Below are positions 45,256 to 55,334 of a stretch of DNA of 64,000 nt, one piece after another. A program made the position numbers and the translations under genes. Where the stretch lies: the NCBI RefSeq assembly GCF_947491715.1, contig NZ_CANLKR010000004.1, forward strand, positions 62,001 through 126,000. The letters run 5' to 3'. Origin of the DNA: an uncultured Shewanella sp. GTDB taxonomy: Bacteria > Pseudomonadota > Gammaproteobacteria > Enterobacterales > Shewanellaceae. The stretch's first letter is position 1; each line of letters opens with the position of its first letter. The notes beneath the pieces were generated by a model that saw nothing but the letters and a program-made list of their open reading frames with translations, was not told the DNA's origin and ran no database searches.

Positions 45256-46428
45256 TTAGCTAAACCATGAGCTGAATTTTTGTTGGAAATAATCCATCAA
45301 TCGGCTGAACCAGCTGCCTTCATTCACTTCTTGAAGCGTCACTAGGGGAAATTGTGCAATGTCTTTGCCGTTGAGTTGGAAATAAACATTGCCGACAACT
45401 TCACCTTTAGCGATAGGTGCTGTCAGGGGTTTAGTGAGTTCAAAGTTGGCTTTTAAGTTTTTTGCTTGGCCGCGATTAATGGTGATGGGCGTATCGGTAT
45501 TAAAGCCTAAATCGACGCTGCTACGATCGCCATACCAGATTTTTTGAGTTACGAAACTTTCGCCTGCTTTATAAGGCGTGACGGTTTCAAAGAAGCGGAA
45601 ACCGTAGTTGAGTAACTTTTTACTTTCAGCTTTACGCGCCGCTTCACTTTTAGTGCCCATGACCACTGAAATCAGGCGCATGCCATCTTTTGTCGCTGAC
45701 GTGACTAAGTTATAACCCGCACCTGAAGTGTGGCCAGTTTTAATCCCGTCAACATTGAGGCTCTTATCCCACAATAATCCATTGCGGTTATATTGCTTAA
45801 TGCCATTATAAGTAAATGACTTCTCTTTATAGATTTTGTATTCATTGGGTACATCACGAATGAGGGCGGCGCCTAACAGGGCCATATCATAAGCGGTACT
45901 TTTATGACCGTCTGCATCCAGACCGTGAGCATTTTCAAAGTGACTGTCTTTCATGCCAATTTGTTTAGCCCAAGAGTTCATCAAATCGACAAAAGCGCCT
46001 TGTGTTCCTGCAATATGTTCAGCCATGGCGACACAGGCGTCATTACCAGATTGTATAATAATACCTTTATTGAGCTGTTCAACGGTCACTTTTTTGCCGA
46101 CTTCAATAAACATTTTTGAAGAGTCAGGGAAGTTTTTTGACCATGCATTTTTACTGATGGTGACTTCATCTGTTGGGCTAATATTACCGGCTTTAATTTC
46201 TTGACCAATGACATAACTGGTCATCATTTTCGTTAAGCTGGCAGGGTTAAGGCTTTCATATGCATTTTCTTCTGCAATGATCTGCCCAGTATTGTAATCC
46301 ATTAATACAAACGCTTTAGCGGCGACTTTAGGTGCATCAGGGATCACCATTGGCGCGGCAAAGGCTTGAGTAAAAGAAAAAGAGGTGACAAGTAGCACTG
46401 CTTTGAGCGAATTATTTAAAAATTTCAT
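45256..46428 (-). CDS. dacA: D-alanyl-D-alanine carboxypeptidase (PBP5/6 type)
   Basis: A 390-residue periplasmic enzyme with a signal peptide (cleavage after AFA). Penicillin-binding motifs are SLTK (NPASLTKMM), SGN (IQSGNDACV) and KTG (GIKTGHTSG). The C terminus (SWFSRLMDYFQQKFSSWFS) is an amphipathic membrane anchor. It trims terminal D-Ala from pentapeptides. Its place between rlpA and ybeD is conserved. Confidence 0.97.
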   Translation of the reverse strand: MKFLNNSLKAVLLVTSFSFTQAFAAPMVIPDAPKVAAKAFVLMDYNTGQIIAEENAYESLNPASLTKMMTSYVIGQEIKAGNISPTDEVTISKNAWSKNFPDSSKMFIEVGKKVTVEQLNKGIIIQSGNDACVAMAEHIAGTQGAFVDLMNSWAKQIGMKDSHFENAHGLDADGHKSTAYDMALLGAALIRDVPNEYKIYKEKSFTYNGIKQYNRNGLLWDKSLNVDGIKTGHTSGAGYNLVTSATKDGMRLISVVMGTKSEAARKAESKKLLNYGFRFFETVTPYKAGESFVTQKIWYGDRSSVDLGFNTDTPITINRGQAKNLKANFELTKPLTAPIAKGEVVGNVYFQLNGKDIAQFPLVTLQEVNEGSWFSRLMDYFQQKFSSWFS

Positions 46429-46531
46429 AGTAACAAGGCGCGTCTTATTTGTTTACGTGAGAAGAAAACCATTTTTCAGAGTATACCATTTACTGGACAG
46501 AGGAATAGAAAGAAGGTTCATTAAAGTTACT

Positions 46532-47344
46532 TTATTCGATGACGAGGTAACTGTTAGGGTAACCGTCATTTTTTAGTTTATCAGCGAGTTGAGTCGCCAG
46601 TTGTTGCTGCCCAATAGGCCCGAGTTGAAGGCGGTAGAGGTTATCAACAGTTTGTAGTCGTGATTTTAATTGGTACTGAGTTGTGAGTTTCTTTGCTAGT
46701 TGATTAATTTTTGTCTTGTCAGCGGAAGCAAATACTTGAATATAATGTTGCTTATTTGAGCTTGGATCAGTGATAGCAAGCAAAGCCGGATCGGGAATAT
46801 AGATGACTTCAATATTCACTTTTGCCGTGCCTGTTTTGAGCATATCCAACTTGTATGCGGCTGCGTAGGATAAGTCAATCAACCTATTTTGGTGAAAAGG
46901 CCCCCTGTCATTGACTCGAACAACAACGGTTTTGCCGTTACTGGTATTAGTGACTTTTACAAAGCTAGGTAAAGGTAGAGTTTTATGAGCTGCAGACATG
47001 CTATACATATCATAAACCTCTCCATTGGAGGTGAGGTGGCCATGAAACTTAAGACCATACCAAGACGCGATGCCTGTGGCTTTGTACCCTTTACCAGAAT
47101 CTAATACGCGATAGGATTTACCCATGACTGTGTATTTTTTACGGTTACCCCCTCGGCTGTAAGGCTCATATTGCGGGGTGGCATCTTTAACTTGACTGAC
47201 ATCGGGGGCGGATGTTGGGGCTTTGTCTTTTTCCATCGCATAGCGGCCCGCATTGGGGTTATCGGTATTGGGTTTATTGCTTGAGCAGCTAGCGATAAAG
47301 AATAAAACAGCAAGACTGCAAATAAGGGTGATGTTTTTTATCAT
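46532..47344 (-). CDS. rlpA: septal lytic transglycosylase lipoprotein RlpA
   Basis: I start at 47344 (MIKNITLICSLAVLFFIASC), giving a lipoprotein signal with lipobox IASC; the frame extends 14 codons upstream. The 270-residue product has the double-psi beta-barrel domain (GIASWYGLKFHGHLTSNGE, VVVRVNDRGPF, IDLSYAAA), with catalytic Asp in NDRGP, then a C-terminal SPOR domain (QHYIQVFAS..LGPIGQ) that binds denuded septal glycan. The order rodA-mltB-rlpA-dacA is shared with related bacteria. Confidence 0.95.
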   Translation of the reverse strand: MIKNITLICSLAVLFFIASCSSNKPNTDNPNAGRYAMEKDKAPTSAPDVSQVKDATPQYEPYSRGGNRKKYTVMGKSYRVLDSGKGYKATGIASWYGLKFHGHLTSNGEVYDMYSMSAAHKTLPLPSFVKVTNTSNGKTVVVRVNDRGPFHQNRLIDLSYAAAYKLDMLKTGTAKVNIEVIYIPDPALLAITDPSSNKQHYIQVFASADKTKINQLAKKLTTQYQLKSRLQTVDNLYRLQLGPIGQQQLATQLADKLKNDGYPNSYLVIE

Positions 47345-47593
47345 TGATTTTATTTTACAGATCAGGCTTGGAATAATATGCAGCATAAGGGCTAGGGAGT
47401 ATTAGCGCTAGTGCTAATTTCAATTTATATGTTAATTTTAGTATCATTTTAACGCAATAATTAACTTGAGTCAGCTAGCAGTCAGCAAGTCGTTTTCTCT
47501 GGTGTCTTTACGCAGGAGTCTATGCTTGGCGTATTTCTGTACTGATAGAGCATGATTGGTGACTCGTTTGATGACTAGTTTTTGAGGATGTTT

Positions 47594-48235
47594 ATGTTTG
47601 GAGTGACCGATCTCGGCCTATTTATTATCTCAGGTTTGCTATTAAATCTGATCCCCGGACCCGATTCCTTGTATGTGGTTAGTCACAGTGCGGGACGCGG
47701 TTTTCGAGCCGGCTCCATGGCGGCATTAGGCATTGGTGCGGGGACGTTTGTTCATATTTTGGCTGCCGCATTTGGATTATCAGCCATTTTTGCGACTTCA
47801 GCTGTGGCCTTTACCATAGTAAAAGTTATTGGTTGCTTATATCTAGTGTATATGGGGATCAGTATGTTACTGGCGAAAAAAAACAATAACCTCAGTAAGC
47901 ATCAAGTCAATGTTGTCACCGTTACTTCATTCAAGCGTATTTTTTATAATGGTTTTTTAACGAATAGTTTAAATCCTAAAGTGGCGTTATTTTTTCTTGC
48001 GTTTGTGCCTCAGTTTATTGCCGTTGATTCACCGAATAAAGCCATTTCATTTATTGTCTTAGGGTTGATTTTTAATTTTAATGGTATGTTATGGTGCCAT
48101 GTTTTAGCATGGTCTTCTTCAACGGCGATTAAAAAGATCAAACATAATGAACGTATTGCTCATTACTTGACAAAATTCACGGGAAGCTTATTTCTTTATT
48201 TTGGTTTTAAATTAGCATTTAGCAAGCAAAATTAG
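47594..48235 (+). CDS. LysE/RhtB family amino acid exporter
   Basis: I start at ATG 47594, six bases after GAGG, rather than the two upstream in-frame codons. The 213-residue protein has six hydrophobic helices and the family motif LNLIPGPDSLYVVSHSAGRG in the first third. Family members export lysine, threonine or homoserine; the substrate is not predictable. It is inserted on the opposite strand between mltB and rlpA, so it is independent of that operon. Confidence 0.88.
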   Translation: MFGVTDLGLFIISGLLLNLIPGPDSLYVVSHSAGRGFRAGSMAALGIGAGTFVHILAAAFGLSAIFATSAVAFTIVKVIGCLYLVYMGISMLLAKKNNNLSKHQVNVVTVTSFKRIFYNGFLTNSLNPKVALFFLAFVPQFIAVDSPNKAISFIVLGLIFNFNGMLWCHVLAWSSSTAIKKIKHNERIAHYLTKFTGSLFLYFGFKLAFSKQN

Positions 48236-48242
48236 TATTAAG

Positions 48243-48277
48243 TTTAAGCCTACTTGATATAGGTAAGTAGGCTTAAA
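48243..48277. terminator. bidirectional hairpin between the LysE exporter and mltB
   Basis: TTTAAGCCTACTT (48243-48255) / AAGTAGGCTTAAA (48265-48277), 13 perfect pairs, 9-base loop. T tracts are short, so efficiency is uncertain. Confidence 0.65.
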
Positions 48278-48295
48278 GTGATCAGGCGTTAGGTT

Positions 48296-49324
48296 TTATT
48301 GAAGAGCGATGAGCTGTTGATGGGCTGCCTTTAACTCCTGACTAAATTGATACACAGCCATGGCATATAAAGGGCTGCGATTATAACGGGTGATCACATA
48401 AAAATTATTATAGCCTAGCCAATACTCATTACTGTCTGCTTTATTTAGTTCAATAAGGAGTGCGGGACGATTGAGCGCTTCCTTGGCGGTATCAGTAGGA
48501 TCGTCAACATAAGCCATAAAATCAGAAACGTGGTATTTGGGCTTTTTACCTGCCCAAACATCGAGATCCTTAGGCTTGTTCTGAACTTGCGCTAAAGGAA
48601 TGGCAACAGGTGCGCCTGGTTGCCAGCCATGCTGATGAAAGTAATTGGCGACACTGCCAATGGCATCGACAGGGCTATTAAGTAAATCTCTACGGCCATC
48701 TTGATCAAAATCCACTGCATAATGGCGATAGCTTGAAGGAATGAATTGTCCATAACCCATGGCGCCTGCATAAGAGCCTTTCAGGTGGGTGATATCTAAT
48801 TGCTCTTCTTGGGTTAATGCTTGTAAATTGGCAAATTCAGAGCGGAAAAAATCGGCGCGAGGGGGGTAATAAAACCCTAAGGTGTAGAGTGCATCGATGA
48901 CGGGGTAATTGCCCATGACTTTACCATAGTAGGTTTCAATGCCTATGATAGCGACGATAATTTCAGGTTCGACTTGGTATTGCTTGGCGGCTTTTTCTAT
49001 GGTGTCTTGATATTGCCTCCAAAACTGAATACCAGCATCCAATCGTTTTTGAGTGAGAAAAATAGGATAATATTGATCCCAAGGTTTCGCTTCCCAAGGT
49101 CGAGTCATCGCGTCAATGACCGCTTGATTATAATGTCCTTGCTTTAGGAAAGCCTCAATGTCGGTTTTATCATAGCCTGCGGCTAATTGCGTGTTGATAA
49201 AGTCTTGTTTGTATCGTGCCGTTTGTGTTTCTGATGCAATCTTAGTTGAGGAGCAAGCCATTAAGGCAAAAGAAGTAGCGGCTAAGAGAGAGAGCTTAGC
49301 CAACGAGCGAGAGAAAAAAGTCAT
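48296..49324 (-). CDS. mltB: membrane-bound lytic murein transglycosylase B
   Basis: A 342-residue lipoprotein (signal ending in LMAC). The catalytic glutamate is in AIIGIETYYGKV, and GSYAGAMGYGQFIPSSYR and DFDQDGRRDLLNSPVDAIGS are conserved in the SltB/MltB family. It cleaves peptidoglycan with 1,6-anhydro product formation. It starts 11 bp after the rodA stop. Confidence 0.96.
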   Translation of the reverse strand: MTFFSRSLAKLSLLAATSFALMACSSTKIASETQTARYKQDFINTQLAAGYDKTDIEAFLKQGHYNQAVIDAMTRPWEAKPWDQYYPIFLTQKRLDAGIQFWRQYQDTIEKAAKQYQVEPEIIVAIIGIETYYGKVMGNYPVIDALYTLGFYYPPRADFFRSEFANLQALTQEEQLDITHLKGSYAGAMGYGQFIPSSYRHYAVDFDQDGRRDLLNSPVDAIGSVANYFHQHGWQPGAPVAIPLAQVQNKPKDLDVWAGKKPKYHVSDFMAYVDDPTDTAKEALNRPALLIELNKADSNEYWLGYNNFYVITRYNRSPLYAMAVYQFSQELKAAHQQLIALQ

Positions 49325-49335
49325 AAATCCTTGTC

Positions 49336-50442
49336 CTATCTATCGATGAAACGTCTATGGGTATGTATGCTCATGAGAATGCCAAATCCCGTCATTAATG
49401 TCAGCATTGAAGTGCCACCATAGCTGATTAAAGGCAGTGGAACACCTACCACGGGTAATAGACCTGAGACCATGCCTATGTTGACAAAAATATAGACGAA
49501 GAAAGTCAGGGTAATACTGCCAGCTAATAGCCGTGAAAAGCTGGTTTGCGCTTGAGAGGCAATCATTAACCCTCGACCAATCACATAAAGGTATAATATC
49601 AGCAAGATAAGACTGCCAATCAAGCCAAATTCTTCACCGATCACGGCAAAAATGAAATCGGTATGACGCTCGGGTAAAAACTCCAGCTGGGATTGTGTTC
49701 CTTGTAGCCAACCTTTTCCCCAGAGTCCACCAGAGCCGATGGCAATTTTAGACTGAATAATATGATAACCTGCCCCAAGTGGATCTTGTTCTGGATTAAA
49801 CAATGTCAATACTCGAGTGCGTTGGTAATCGTGCATTAAAAAGTACCAAAGGATTGGCAACATGGCTAATATGCCGATGACGACGCCAATGACAATGCTC
49901 CAGCTCATACCGGATAAAAATAGCACAAAAATTCCCGATGCAGCAACGAGAATGGAGGTGCCTAAATCGGGCTGTTTTGCAATCAATAAAGTGGGGACCA
50001 ATAATAAAATCGCTGCACCCGCGAGGTAGCGTTTTTTAGGAGGTAAAGGAAATTTACTGATATACCAGGCCATAGTGATAGGAAACACTAGCTTGATAAG
50101 CTCAGAGGGCTGAAACTTCATAAAGCCTAAGTTTAACCAACGTTGTGCACCTTTATTGATCTCACCAAAAAAGTGTACGCCCAAGAGTAAAATAATCCCT
50201 GTAATGTAAATAGGAAAAGCCCAGCGTCTTAATACTTCTGGGTTGATCTGTGCCATGCCAAACATGATGATTAAAGAGAGTACCATGCGGACTAATTGAC
50301 GATCGAGCAGTGCCATATCCTCGCCACCGGCAGAATAAATAACAATTAAGCCATAGGCCATTAGGCTGAGCAGTCCTAATAATAAAGGAAGGTCAATATG
50401 TAATCGTTGCCAAATATTCGGCTTATGGTTATGTGTACTCAT
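49336..50442 (-). CDS. rodA: peptidoglycan glycosyltransferase RodA
   Basis: A 368-residue SEDS protein with about ten membrane helices. [17 protein letters not shown] and [20 protein letters not shown], the periplasmic loop with the catalytic Asp region, and the end [11 protein letters not shown] are hallmarks. RodA polymerises glycan strands of the elongasome with PBP2, whose gene overlaps it by 4 bp upstream. Confidence 0.97.
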   Translation of the reverse strand: MSTHNHKPNIWQRLHIDLPLLLGLLSLMAYGLIVIYSAGGEDMALLDRQLVRMVLSLIIMFGMAQINPEVLRRWAFPIYITGIILLLGVHFFGEINKGAQRWLNLGFMKFQPSELIKLVFPITMAWYISKFPLPPKKRYLAGAAILLLVPTLLIAKQPDLGTSILVAASGIFVLFLSGMSWSIVIGVVIGILAMLPILWYFLMHDYQRTRVLTLFNPEQDPLGAGYHIIQSKIAIGSGGLWGKGWLQGTQSQLEFLPERHTDFIFAVIGEEFGLIGSLILLILYLYVIGRGLMIASQAQTSFSRLLAGSITLTFFVYIFVNIGMVSGLLPVVGVPLPLISYGGTSMLTLMTGFGILMSIHTHRRFIDR

Positions 50443-52289
50443 TTCACCGTTTTTCCATTGTCTCTTAACATATATTCATCGAGCATAGCACGAGCGACGG
50501 GCCCAGCATTTTTTGATCCCCAGCCGACATTTTCCAGTACGACAGCGAGAACAATTTTCGGGTTTTCATAGGGAGCGTAAGCAATGACTAATGCATTATC
50601 ACGTAAGTGTTCATCGACGGTTTTTGCGTTATATCGCGTATCTTCAGCAACACTAAACACCTGAGCAGTACCGGTTTTCATTGCGGCTGTATAAGTTGCA
50701 CCTTTAAAGTGTTTATGTGCGGCTTCACGCATGGCCTCAGACACAATATTCCAGTTATTCGGGTTTGTTAACACGATTGGGGCCAATTCATTATCAGGGT
50801 TTTCGTTAGTGCTATTCTTGTTGACGGATTTCAGAAAATGCGGAATAAAACGCTTTCCTCGATTTGCTAAAATAGTGGCTGCATTGGCAATTTGCAGCGG
50901 TGTTGCTGTCCAATAACCTTGTCCTATTCCCACTGAAATGGTGTCACCAATATACCAAGGCTGATTATAACGAGCGCGTTTCCAACCTTTAGAAGGAAGA
51001 ATACCTGGGGATTCCTCAGTAATGTCAATACCTGTATTTTCGCCAAAACCAAAAGGCGCCATAAATTTTGCTATGCTATCAACGCCACTTTTGTAAGCCA
51101 AGGTGTAGAAATAAGTATCGCAAGATTCGACAATGGCACTGTGGACATCGACCCAGCCATGTCCCCAGCGCTTCCAATCTCGGTACTTTCTTTCAACCCC
51201 CGGAATTTGCCAATACCCGGGATCCCATACACGGGTTTGAGGGGTGATGGTTTTATGTTCGAGCCCCATTAATGCCAGAAAGGGTTTAACGGTTGAGGCG
51301 GGGGCGTATTGACCTTGTGTCGCACGATTAATTAATGGGCGAGATTTAGAATTAAGCAATTTATTGTAAGCTTTAGAACTGATCCCATGAACAAACTGAT
51401 TGGGATCGTAGCTAGGATTTGAGACCATTGCCAAAATACCACCATCACGGGGATCGATAGCGACAACGGCTCCCCGCTTGCCTTTTAATAACTCTCTGGC
51501 TTTTTGCTGTAATTGTAAATCGAGTGTCAGATAGATATCTTTTCCAGGTTCTGGTGCTTCTGACTTGAGTACACGAATAGTCCGGCCTCGGTTATTCACT
51601 TCTTCTTCTAAATGACCTGGTTCTCCATGTAATGTACTCTCGTAATAACGTTCAATGCCCTGTTTGCCAATGTCGTTAGTTGCGGCGTATTGTTTCCACT
51701 CATTTTCTCGTTCTAGTTTGGCTTGATCTCGTTGATTAATTCGGCCGACATAGCCTAATGCATGAGTCAATAGACTGGAATAGGGATAATAGCGCTTGAG
51801 TCCTGCTTCAACGGATACACCGGGAAAGCGATATTGATTAACACTGAATTGCGCCACTTCGTCTTCTGTTAGACGGTTTTTTATGGTTAAAGGTTTAAAT
51901 CGGCGATGCCCTTTGAGAGAGGAGAGTACATCGTCAATTTGATCTTCACTTAAGGGAACAAATTTTTTAAGACGATCGAGCATTGCTGGAATATCTTTTA
52001 CCTTTTCGGGTAGCATTTCTAGTGAATAGAAAGGTTGGTTTTCGGCGAGTAAAATCCCATGTCTGTCGTAAATTAATCCCCTATTTGGTGCGATGGGGAC
52101 AACTCGAATACGATTATCATTGGAACGAGTAGTATAGTCTTGAAAAGAAAGAATTTGTAGATGGTATAGATTGCCTAATAATACGCCCAACAATGAAACG
52201 ACACAGATAAAAGTAAAAATGGCGCGACGTTTAAACAGTGATGCCTCAGCAGCATGGTCATTCATTGTTACTCGTTTATTGGGTGCCAC
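50439..52289 (-). CDS. mrdA: penicillin-binding protein 2
   Basis: I choose GTG 52289, nine bases after AAGGAG, over the ATG at 52331, which has no ribosome site; the product is 616 residues. One N-terminal membrane helix, a pedestal domain ([20 protein letters not shown]), then the transpeptidase with STVK (PASTVKPF), SCD (VESCDTYFY) and KTG (KTGTAQ). PBP2 crosslinks lateral-wall peptidoglycan with RodA. It overlaps rodA by 4 bp and follows rlmH by 72 bp. Confidence 0.96.
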   Translation of the reverse strand: MAPNKRVTMNDHAAEASLFKRRAIFTFICVVSLLGVLLGNLYHLQILSFQDYTTRSNDNRIRVVPIAPNRGLIYDRHGILLAENQPFYSLEMLPEKVKDIPAMLDRLKKFVPLSEDQIDDVLSSLKGHRRFKPLTIKNRLTEDEVAQFSVNQYRFPGVSVEAGLKRYYPYSSLLTHALGYVGRINQRDQAKLERENEWKQYAATNDIGKQGIERYYESTLHGEPGHLEEEVNNRGRTIRVLKSEAPEPGKDIYLTLDLQLQQKARELLKGKRGAVVAIDPRDGGILAMVSNPSYDPNQFVHGISSKAYNKLLNSKSRPLINRATQGQYAPASTVKPFLALMGLEHKTITPQTRVWDPGYWQIPGVERKYRDWKRWGHGWVDVHSAIVESCDTYFYTLAYKSGVDSIAKFMAPFGFGENTGIDITEESPGILPSKGWKRARYNQPWYIGDTISVGIGQGYWTATPLQIANAATILANRGKRFIPHFLKSVNKNSTNENPDNELAPIVLTNPNNWNIVSEAMREAAHKHFKGATYTAAMKTGTAQVFSVAEDTRYNAKTVDEHLRDNALVIAYAPYENPKIVLAVVLENVGWGSKNAGPVARAMLDEYMLRDNGKTVK

Positions 52290-52361
52290 AGATCCAGTCT
52301 CCTTAACCTTTAAATTGTTAGGCACGTGCATTGAATCAATATCAATGTAGTGATTTGCTGC

Positions 52362-52832
52362 CTACTCTCTATGATACGGATGGTTGTTATTGATACTCCA
52401 AGCACGATATAAACTTTCAGCAACAATGACTCGCACTAAAGGGTGAGGTAGTGTCAGTGCTGATAAACACCAGCTTTCTTTGGCTGCTTGTTTACAGGCT
52501 GGTGATAATCCTTCTGGCCCACCAATAAGTAAACTGACATCTCGTCCATCGAGTTGCCATTTATTGAGTTGATTTGCCAGTGCTGGCGTCGTTAAATTTT
52601 TACCCGGCAAGTCAAGACTCACAATATGATTGCTTTTGGGGATTTGTGCGAGCATTAACTCGCCTTCTTTATTTAAAATGCGCGTAATGTCGGCATTTTT
52701 ACCCCGTTTACCGGCAGGAATTTCAATAAGATCAAGCGCCATATCTCTAGGAAAACGGCGCTGATACTCTTGAAAACCTTGTTCGACCCAATTTGGCATA
52801 CGAGTGCCAACGGCGACTAACTGTATTTTCAT
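52362..52832 (-). CDS. rlmH: 23S rRNA pseudouridine1915 N3-methyltransferase
   Basis: The start at 52832 ([13 protein letters not shown]) gives 156 residues, the family length, and overlaps the rsfS stop by one base. The SPOUT knot region [11 protein letters not shown] and the C-terminal [18 protein letters not shown] are fully conserved. It methylates the modified base in helix 69 of assembled 70S ribosomes. Confidence 0.96.
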   Translation of the reverse strand: MKIQLVAVGTRMPNWVEQGFQEYQRRFPRDMALDLIEIPAGKRGKNADITRILNKEGELMLAQIPKSNHIVSLDLPGKNLTTPALANQLNKWQLDGRDVSLLIGGPEGLSPACKQAAKESWCLSALTLPHPLVRVIVAESLYRAWSINNNHPYHRE

Positions 52833-53161
52833 TATTCTGGTTTTTCTGACCAAAGTTTTTCAAGTTGATAAAAATCACGGGTTTGTTGTTGCATAACATG
52901 CAAAATAACATCCCCTAAATCCACTAATACCCATTCACTGGTATCTCGACCTTCAACGCCTTGGATATGGATTTTGGCGCGTTTTGACTCAACCACTAGA
53001 TTTTCAGCAATAGAGCGGACATGTGTTTTCGAGTTACCAGAACAGATCACCATGTAGTCGGCAATATTAGATTGCTCTGAAACGTCGAGTATGACGATGT
53101 CTTTTGCTTTTAAATCTTCGATTTTATCGATTACAAATTGCTTTAATAGGGCGCTTTCCAC
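52832..53161 (-). CDS. rsfS: ribosomal silencing factor RsfS
   Basis: A 109-residue protein. The DUF143 fold motifs [20 protein letters not shown] and [16 protein letters not shown] are conserved. RsfS binds L14 and blocks subunit joining in starvation. First gene of the minus-strand cluster. Normally nadD and holA precede it; here 670 bp of non-coding DNA do. Confidence 0.96.
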   Translation of the reverse strand: MESALLKQFVIDKIEDLKAKDIVILDVSEQSNIADYMVICSGNSKTHVRSIAENLVVESKRAKIHIQGVEGRDTSEWVLVDLGDVILHVMQQQTRDFYQLEKLWSEKPE

Positions 53162-53833
53162 GCTGAGTTACCTTTTAGTCTTAAAAATAGCGCAGCAGTA
53201 TAGCAGGTTTAAAGGCTGACAAGTAAGTGACTCTTTAGTTATCGCTAAATTTTAATGTTATTTGGCTAAAGAGTATGAGCCATCAGTCGATTTATTCGAA
53301 TTCTTTTTTACGCCATTTTGTTTTCTGAATGCTAGGTGAATGGATCTTAATTATTCTATTAGGGTTGAAAAGTATACACTTAATGAGATGGGTTCTATTT
53401 GTATTTAACTTTTTTTGTTGCTTTATAGTTTTGTTTTGGTGTTGTTTTTGTTTTTATTTTGGATGTTTTTATTTTGAATTTGGTTGTTTTAAACCCAATT
53501 GTTGTTGGTGTTTTTTTTTTGTGGTAAATACACTCCTTTTTTATTATATCTTTGAAATGTAGATTAGGTATTGGATTCACTGAGCCACTTCATTATTAAC
53601 CGCTTTAAATAGGTGGCATGAGTATTGTTGGCTTAAAGAAATGATGCTGACAATTGAGCACGGTTGTGATGGATTTTTACTCATAAATTGAAGTGCGTGA
53701 TTGAAGTCTCAGTAATAATAGATAAATGTGAGATAGATATTTTGGATTACAGATACGCGATAACGAAAACTTTATATCAAATATTAAAGCGTTAAGTTAG
53801 TTTCGTATACGGTAGCCAATTTTAAATGGGATA
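53162..53833. other. non-coding T/G-rich region upstream of rsfS and brnQ
   Basis: 672 bases lacking a credible gene. From about 53395 to 53560 the plus strand is almost entirely T and G with T runs (to ten T). Both strands show low-complexity open frames (Phe/Cys-rich on plus, Lys/Thr-rich on minus) that I regard as composition artefacts. Divergent promoters for rsfS and brnQ must lie here. The core genes leuS-lptE-holA-nadD expected next to rsfS are absent. Confidence 0.5.
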
Positions 53834-55186
53834 GTGACTTTGCAAAAAAATCAATTAAGTTTGGCAGATACTTTAGGCTTAGGTTTTATGACCTTTGCAT
53901 TCTTTTTGGGCGCAGGAAACTTGATTTTTCCGCCTCTTGCAGGCTTCTTAGCCGGGGAGAATATGACATTTGCCATGTTTGGCTTTTTGTCTACCGCCGT
54001 CGGTTTGCCTCTATTGGCATTAATTGCTGTGGCAAAAGCAAATGGTAAAATAATGGCGTTGTTACCCGCTGGTATAGCGACATTATTTGCGGTAACAATT
54101 TTTATTATTATTGGCCCAGCCTTTGCCGCGCCAAGAACGGGATTAGTTGCATTTGAAGTGGGTTTTAAACCTTTTTTGACGGATACGAGTGCCACCGTTC
54201 AATTGGCAGATCTCACTTTTAATCTTGTACAACTCTATTATACTTTTACCTTTTTTGCGATTGCGATGTTTTTTGCTCTTTTTCCAGGAAAGTTGTTGGA
54301 TAATGTTGGGAAAGTATTAACCCCTGTTTTATTATCATTACTGATTGGGTTAGCTATTTCTGTCATTGTATTACCAGGAGCAGATGTGCAAGCGGCCTCA
54401 GGGGATTATGTGTTTCATCCGCTCACCACGGGTATTTTAGAAGGTTATAATACGATGGATGCATTAGCATCACTGATTTTTGGTATTCTAATCATTGATA
54501 TTCTTCGTAAAAAAGGCATTAATTGTCCACAGGCGCAAACTCAATATTTAGTCAGAGCGGCGATTATTGCGGCCATTGGGCTGGCTTTTGTTTATATTTC
54601 ACTTTTTTATCTCGGCGCCACCGCTGGCGATCTAGCTGTCAACGCCACTAATGGTGGGCAAATTTTAACGAACTATGTGGTTAGAGAATTTGGTTCCGTG
54701 GGTCTAGTGTTACTGTCTGGTGTGGTGACGTTAGCGTGCCTGACAACGGCTGTCGGCTTACTGAGTGCTTGCTCAGAGTTTTTTAATGAAACCTTTCCTG
54801 TTATTTCATATCGTGCTTTTGTGATAATGCTTAGCTTGATTTGTGCTTTGGTAGCAAATGTGGGCTTATCTCAATTGATCAGCATTAGTGTGCCAGTATT
54901 AATGATGATTTATCCGGTTGCGATTGCTTTAGTGCTAGTGACTTTTTTGACATCTCGACTCTCACGTCCAGTATTCTCTCATCGATTAGTACTCAGCGTT
55001 GCTTTATTCTTTGGCATTATTGATGCGTTAAAAGAAGCGGGGATCAATGTCAGTGCTTTTGATTTTATGCCATTACAGCATCAAGGTATGGCTTGGTTAT
55101 TACCTACACTAGGCACTATTTTTGTGTGCCTATTTATCAAAGCTGATAAAGATAAGCTTGAAGGTATAGCTGAAAATTTAAGCTAA
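53834..55186 (+). CDS. brnQ: branched-chain amino acid:cation symporter BrnQ, copy 1
   Basis: A 450-residue, 12-helix LIVCS-family carrier. GLGFMTFAFFLGAGNLIFPP at the N terminus and ILEGYNTMDALASLIFGIL in the middle are diagnostic, as is the IIGPAFAAPRTGLVAFE segment. It imports Leu, Ile and Val with Na+ or H+. Start GTG 53834 (or TTG 53840). A terminator follows. Confidence 0.94.
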   Translation: MTLQKNQLSLADTLGLGFMTFAFFLGAGNLIFPPLAGFLAGENMTFAMFGFLSTAVGLPLLALIAVAKANGKIMALLPAGIATLFAVTIFIIIGPAFAAPRTGLVAFEVGFKPFLTDTSATVQLADLTFNLVQLYYTFTFFAIAMFFALFPGKLLDNVGKVLTPVLLSLLIGLAISVIVLPGADVQAASGDYVFHPLTTGILEGYNTMDALASLIFGILIIDILRKKGINCPQAQTQYLVRAAIIAAIGLAFVYISLFYLGATAGDLAVNATNGGQILTNYVVREFGSVGLVLLSGVVTLACLTTAVGLLSACSEFFNETFPVISYRAFVIMLSLICALVANVGLSQLISISVPVLMMIYPVAIALVLVTFLTSRLSRPVFSHRLVLSVALFFGIIDALKEAGINVSAFDFMPLQHQGMAWLLPTLGTIFVCLFIKADKDKLEGIAENLS

Positions 55187-55212
55187 ATAAGTGTCTTTTT
55201 ATTCGAATAATT

Positions 55213-55240
55213 AAAGCCCTAATGATTTAGGGCTTTTTTA
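55213..55240 (+). terminator. terminator between the two brnQ genes
   Basis: AAAGCCCTAA (55213-55222) / TTAGGGCTTT (55227-55236), loop TGAT, then further T. It makes the two brnQ copies separate transcripts. Confidence 0.9.
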
Positions 55241-55334
55241 TCGATAGAGATTTATTTCCTATACTCCTTTAAACCACTAAAGAGCGATTGCTGCTACAGT
55301 GTTTATAGGGTTTTTCAATTATCATGAGTCATAG

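Noticed and set aside
53329..53580. Open frames on both strands in the T/G-rich tract
   Set aside because: Products are low-complexity (Phe/Cys or Lys/Thr) and result from base composition.
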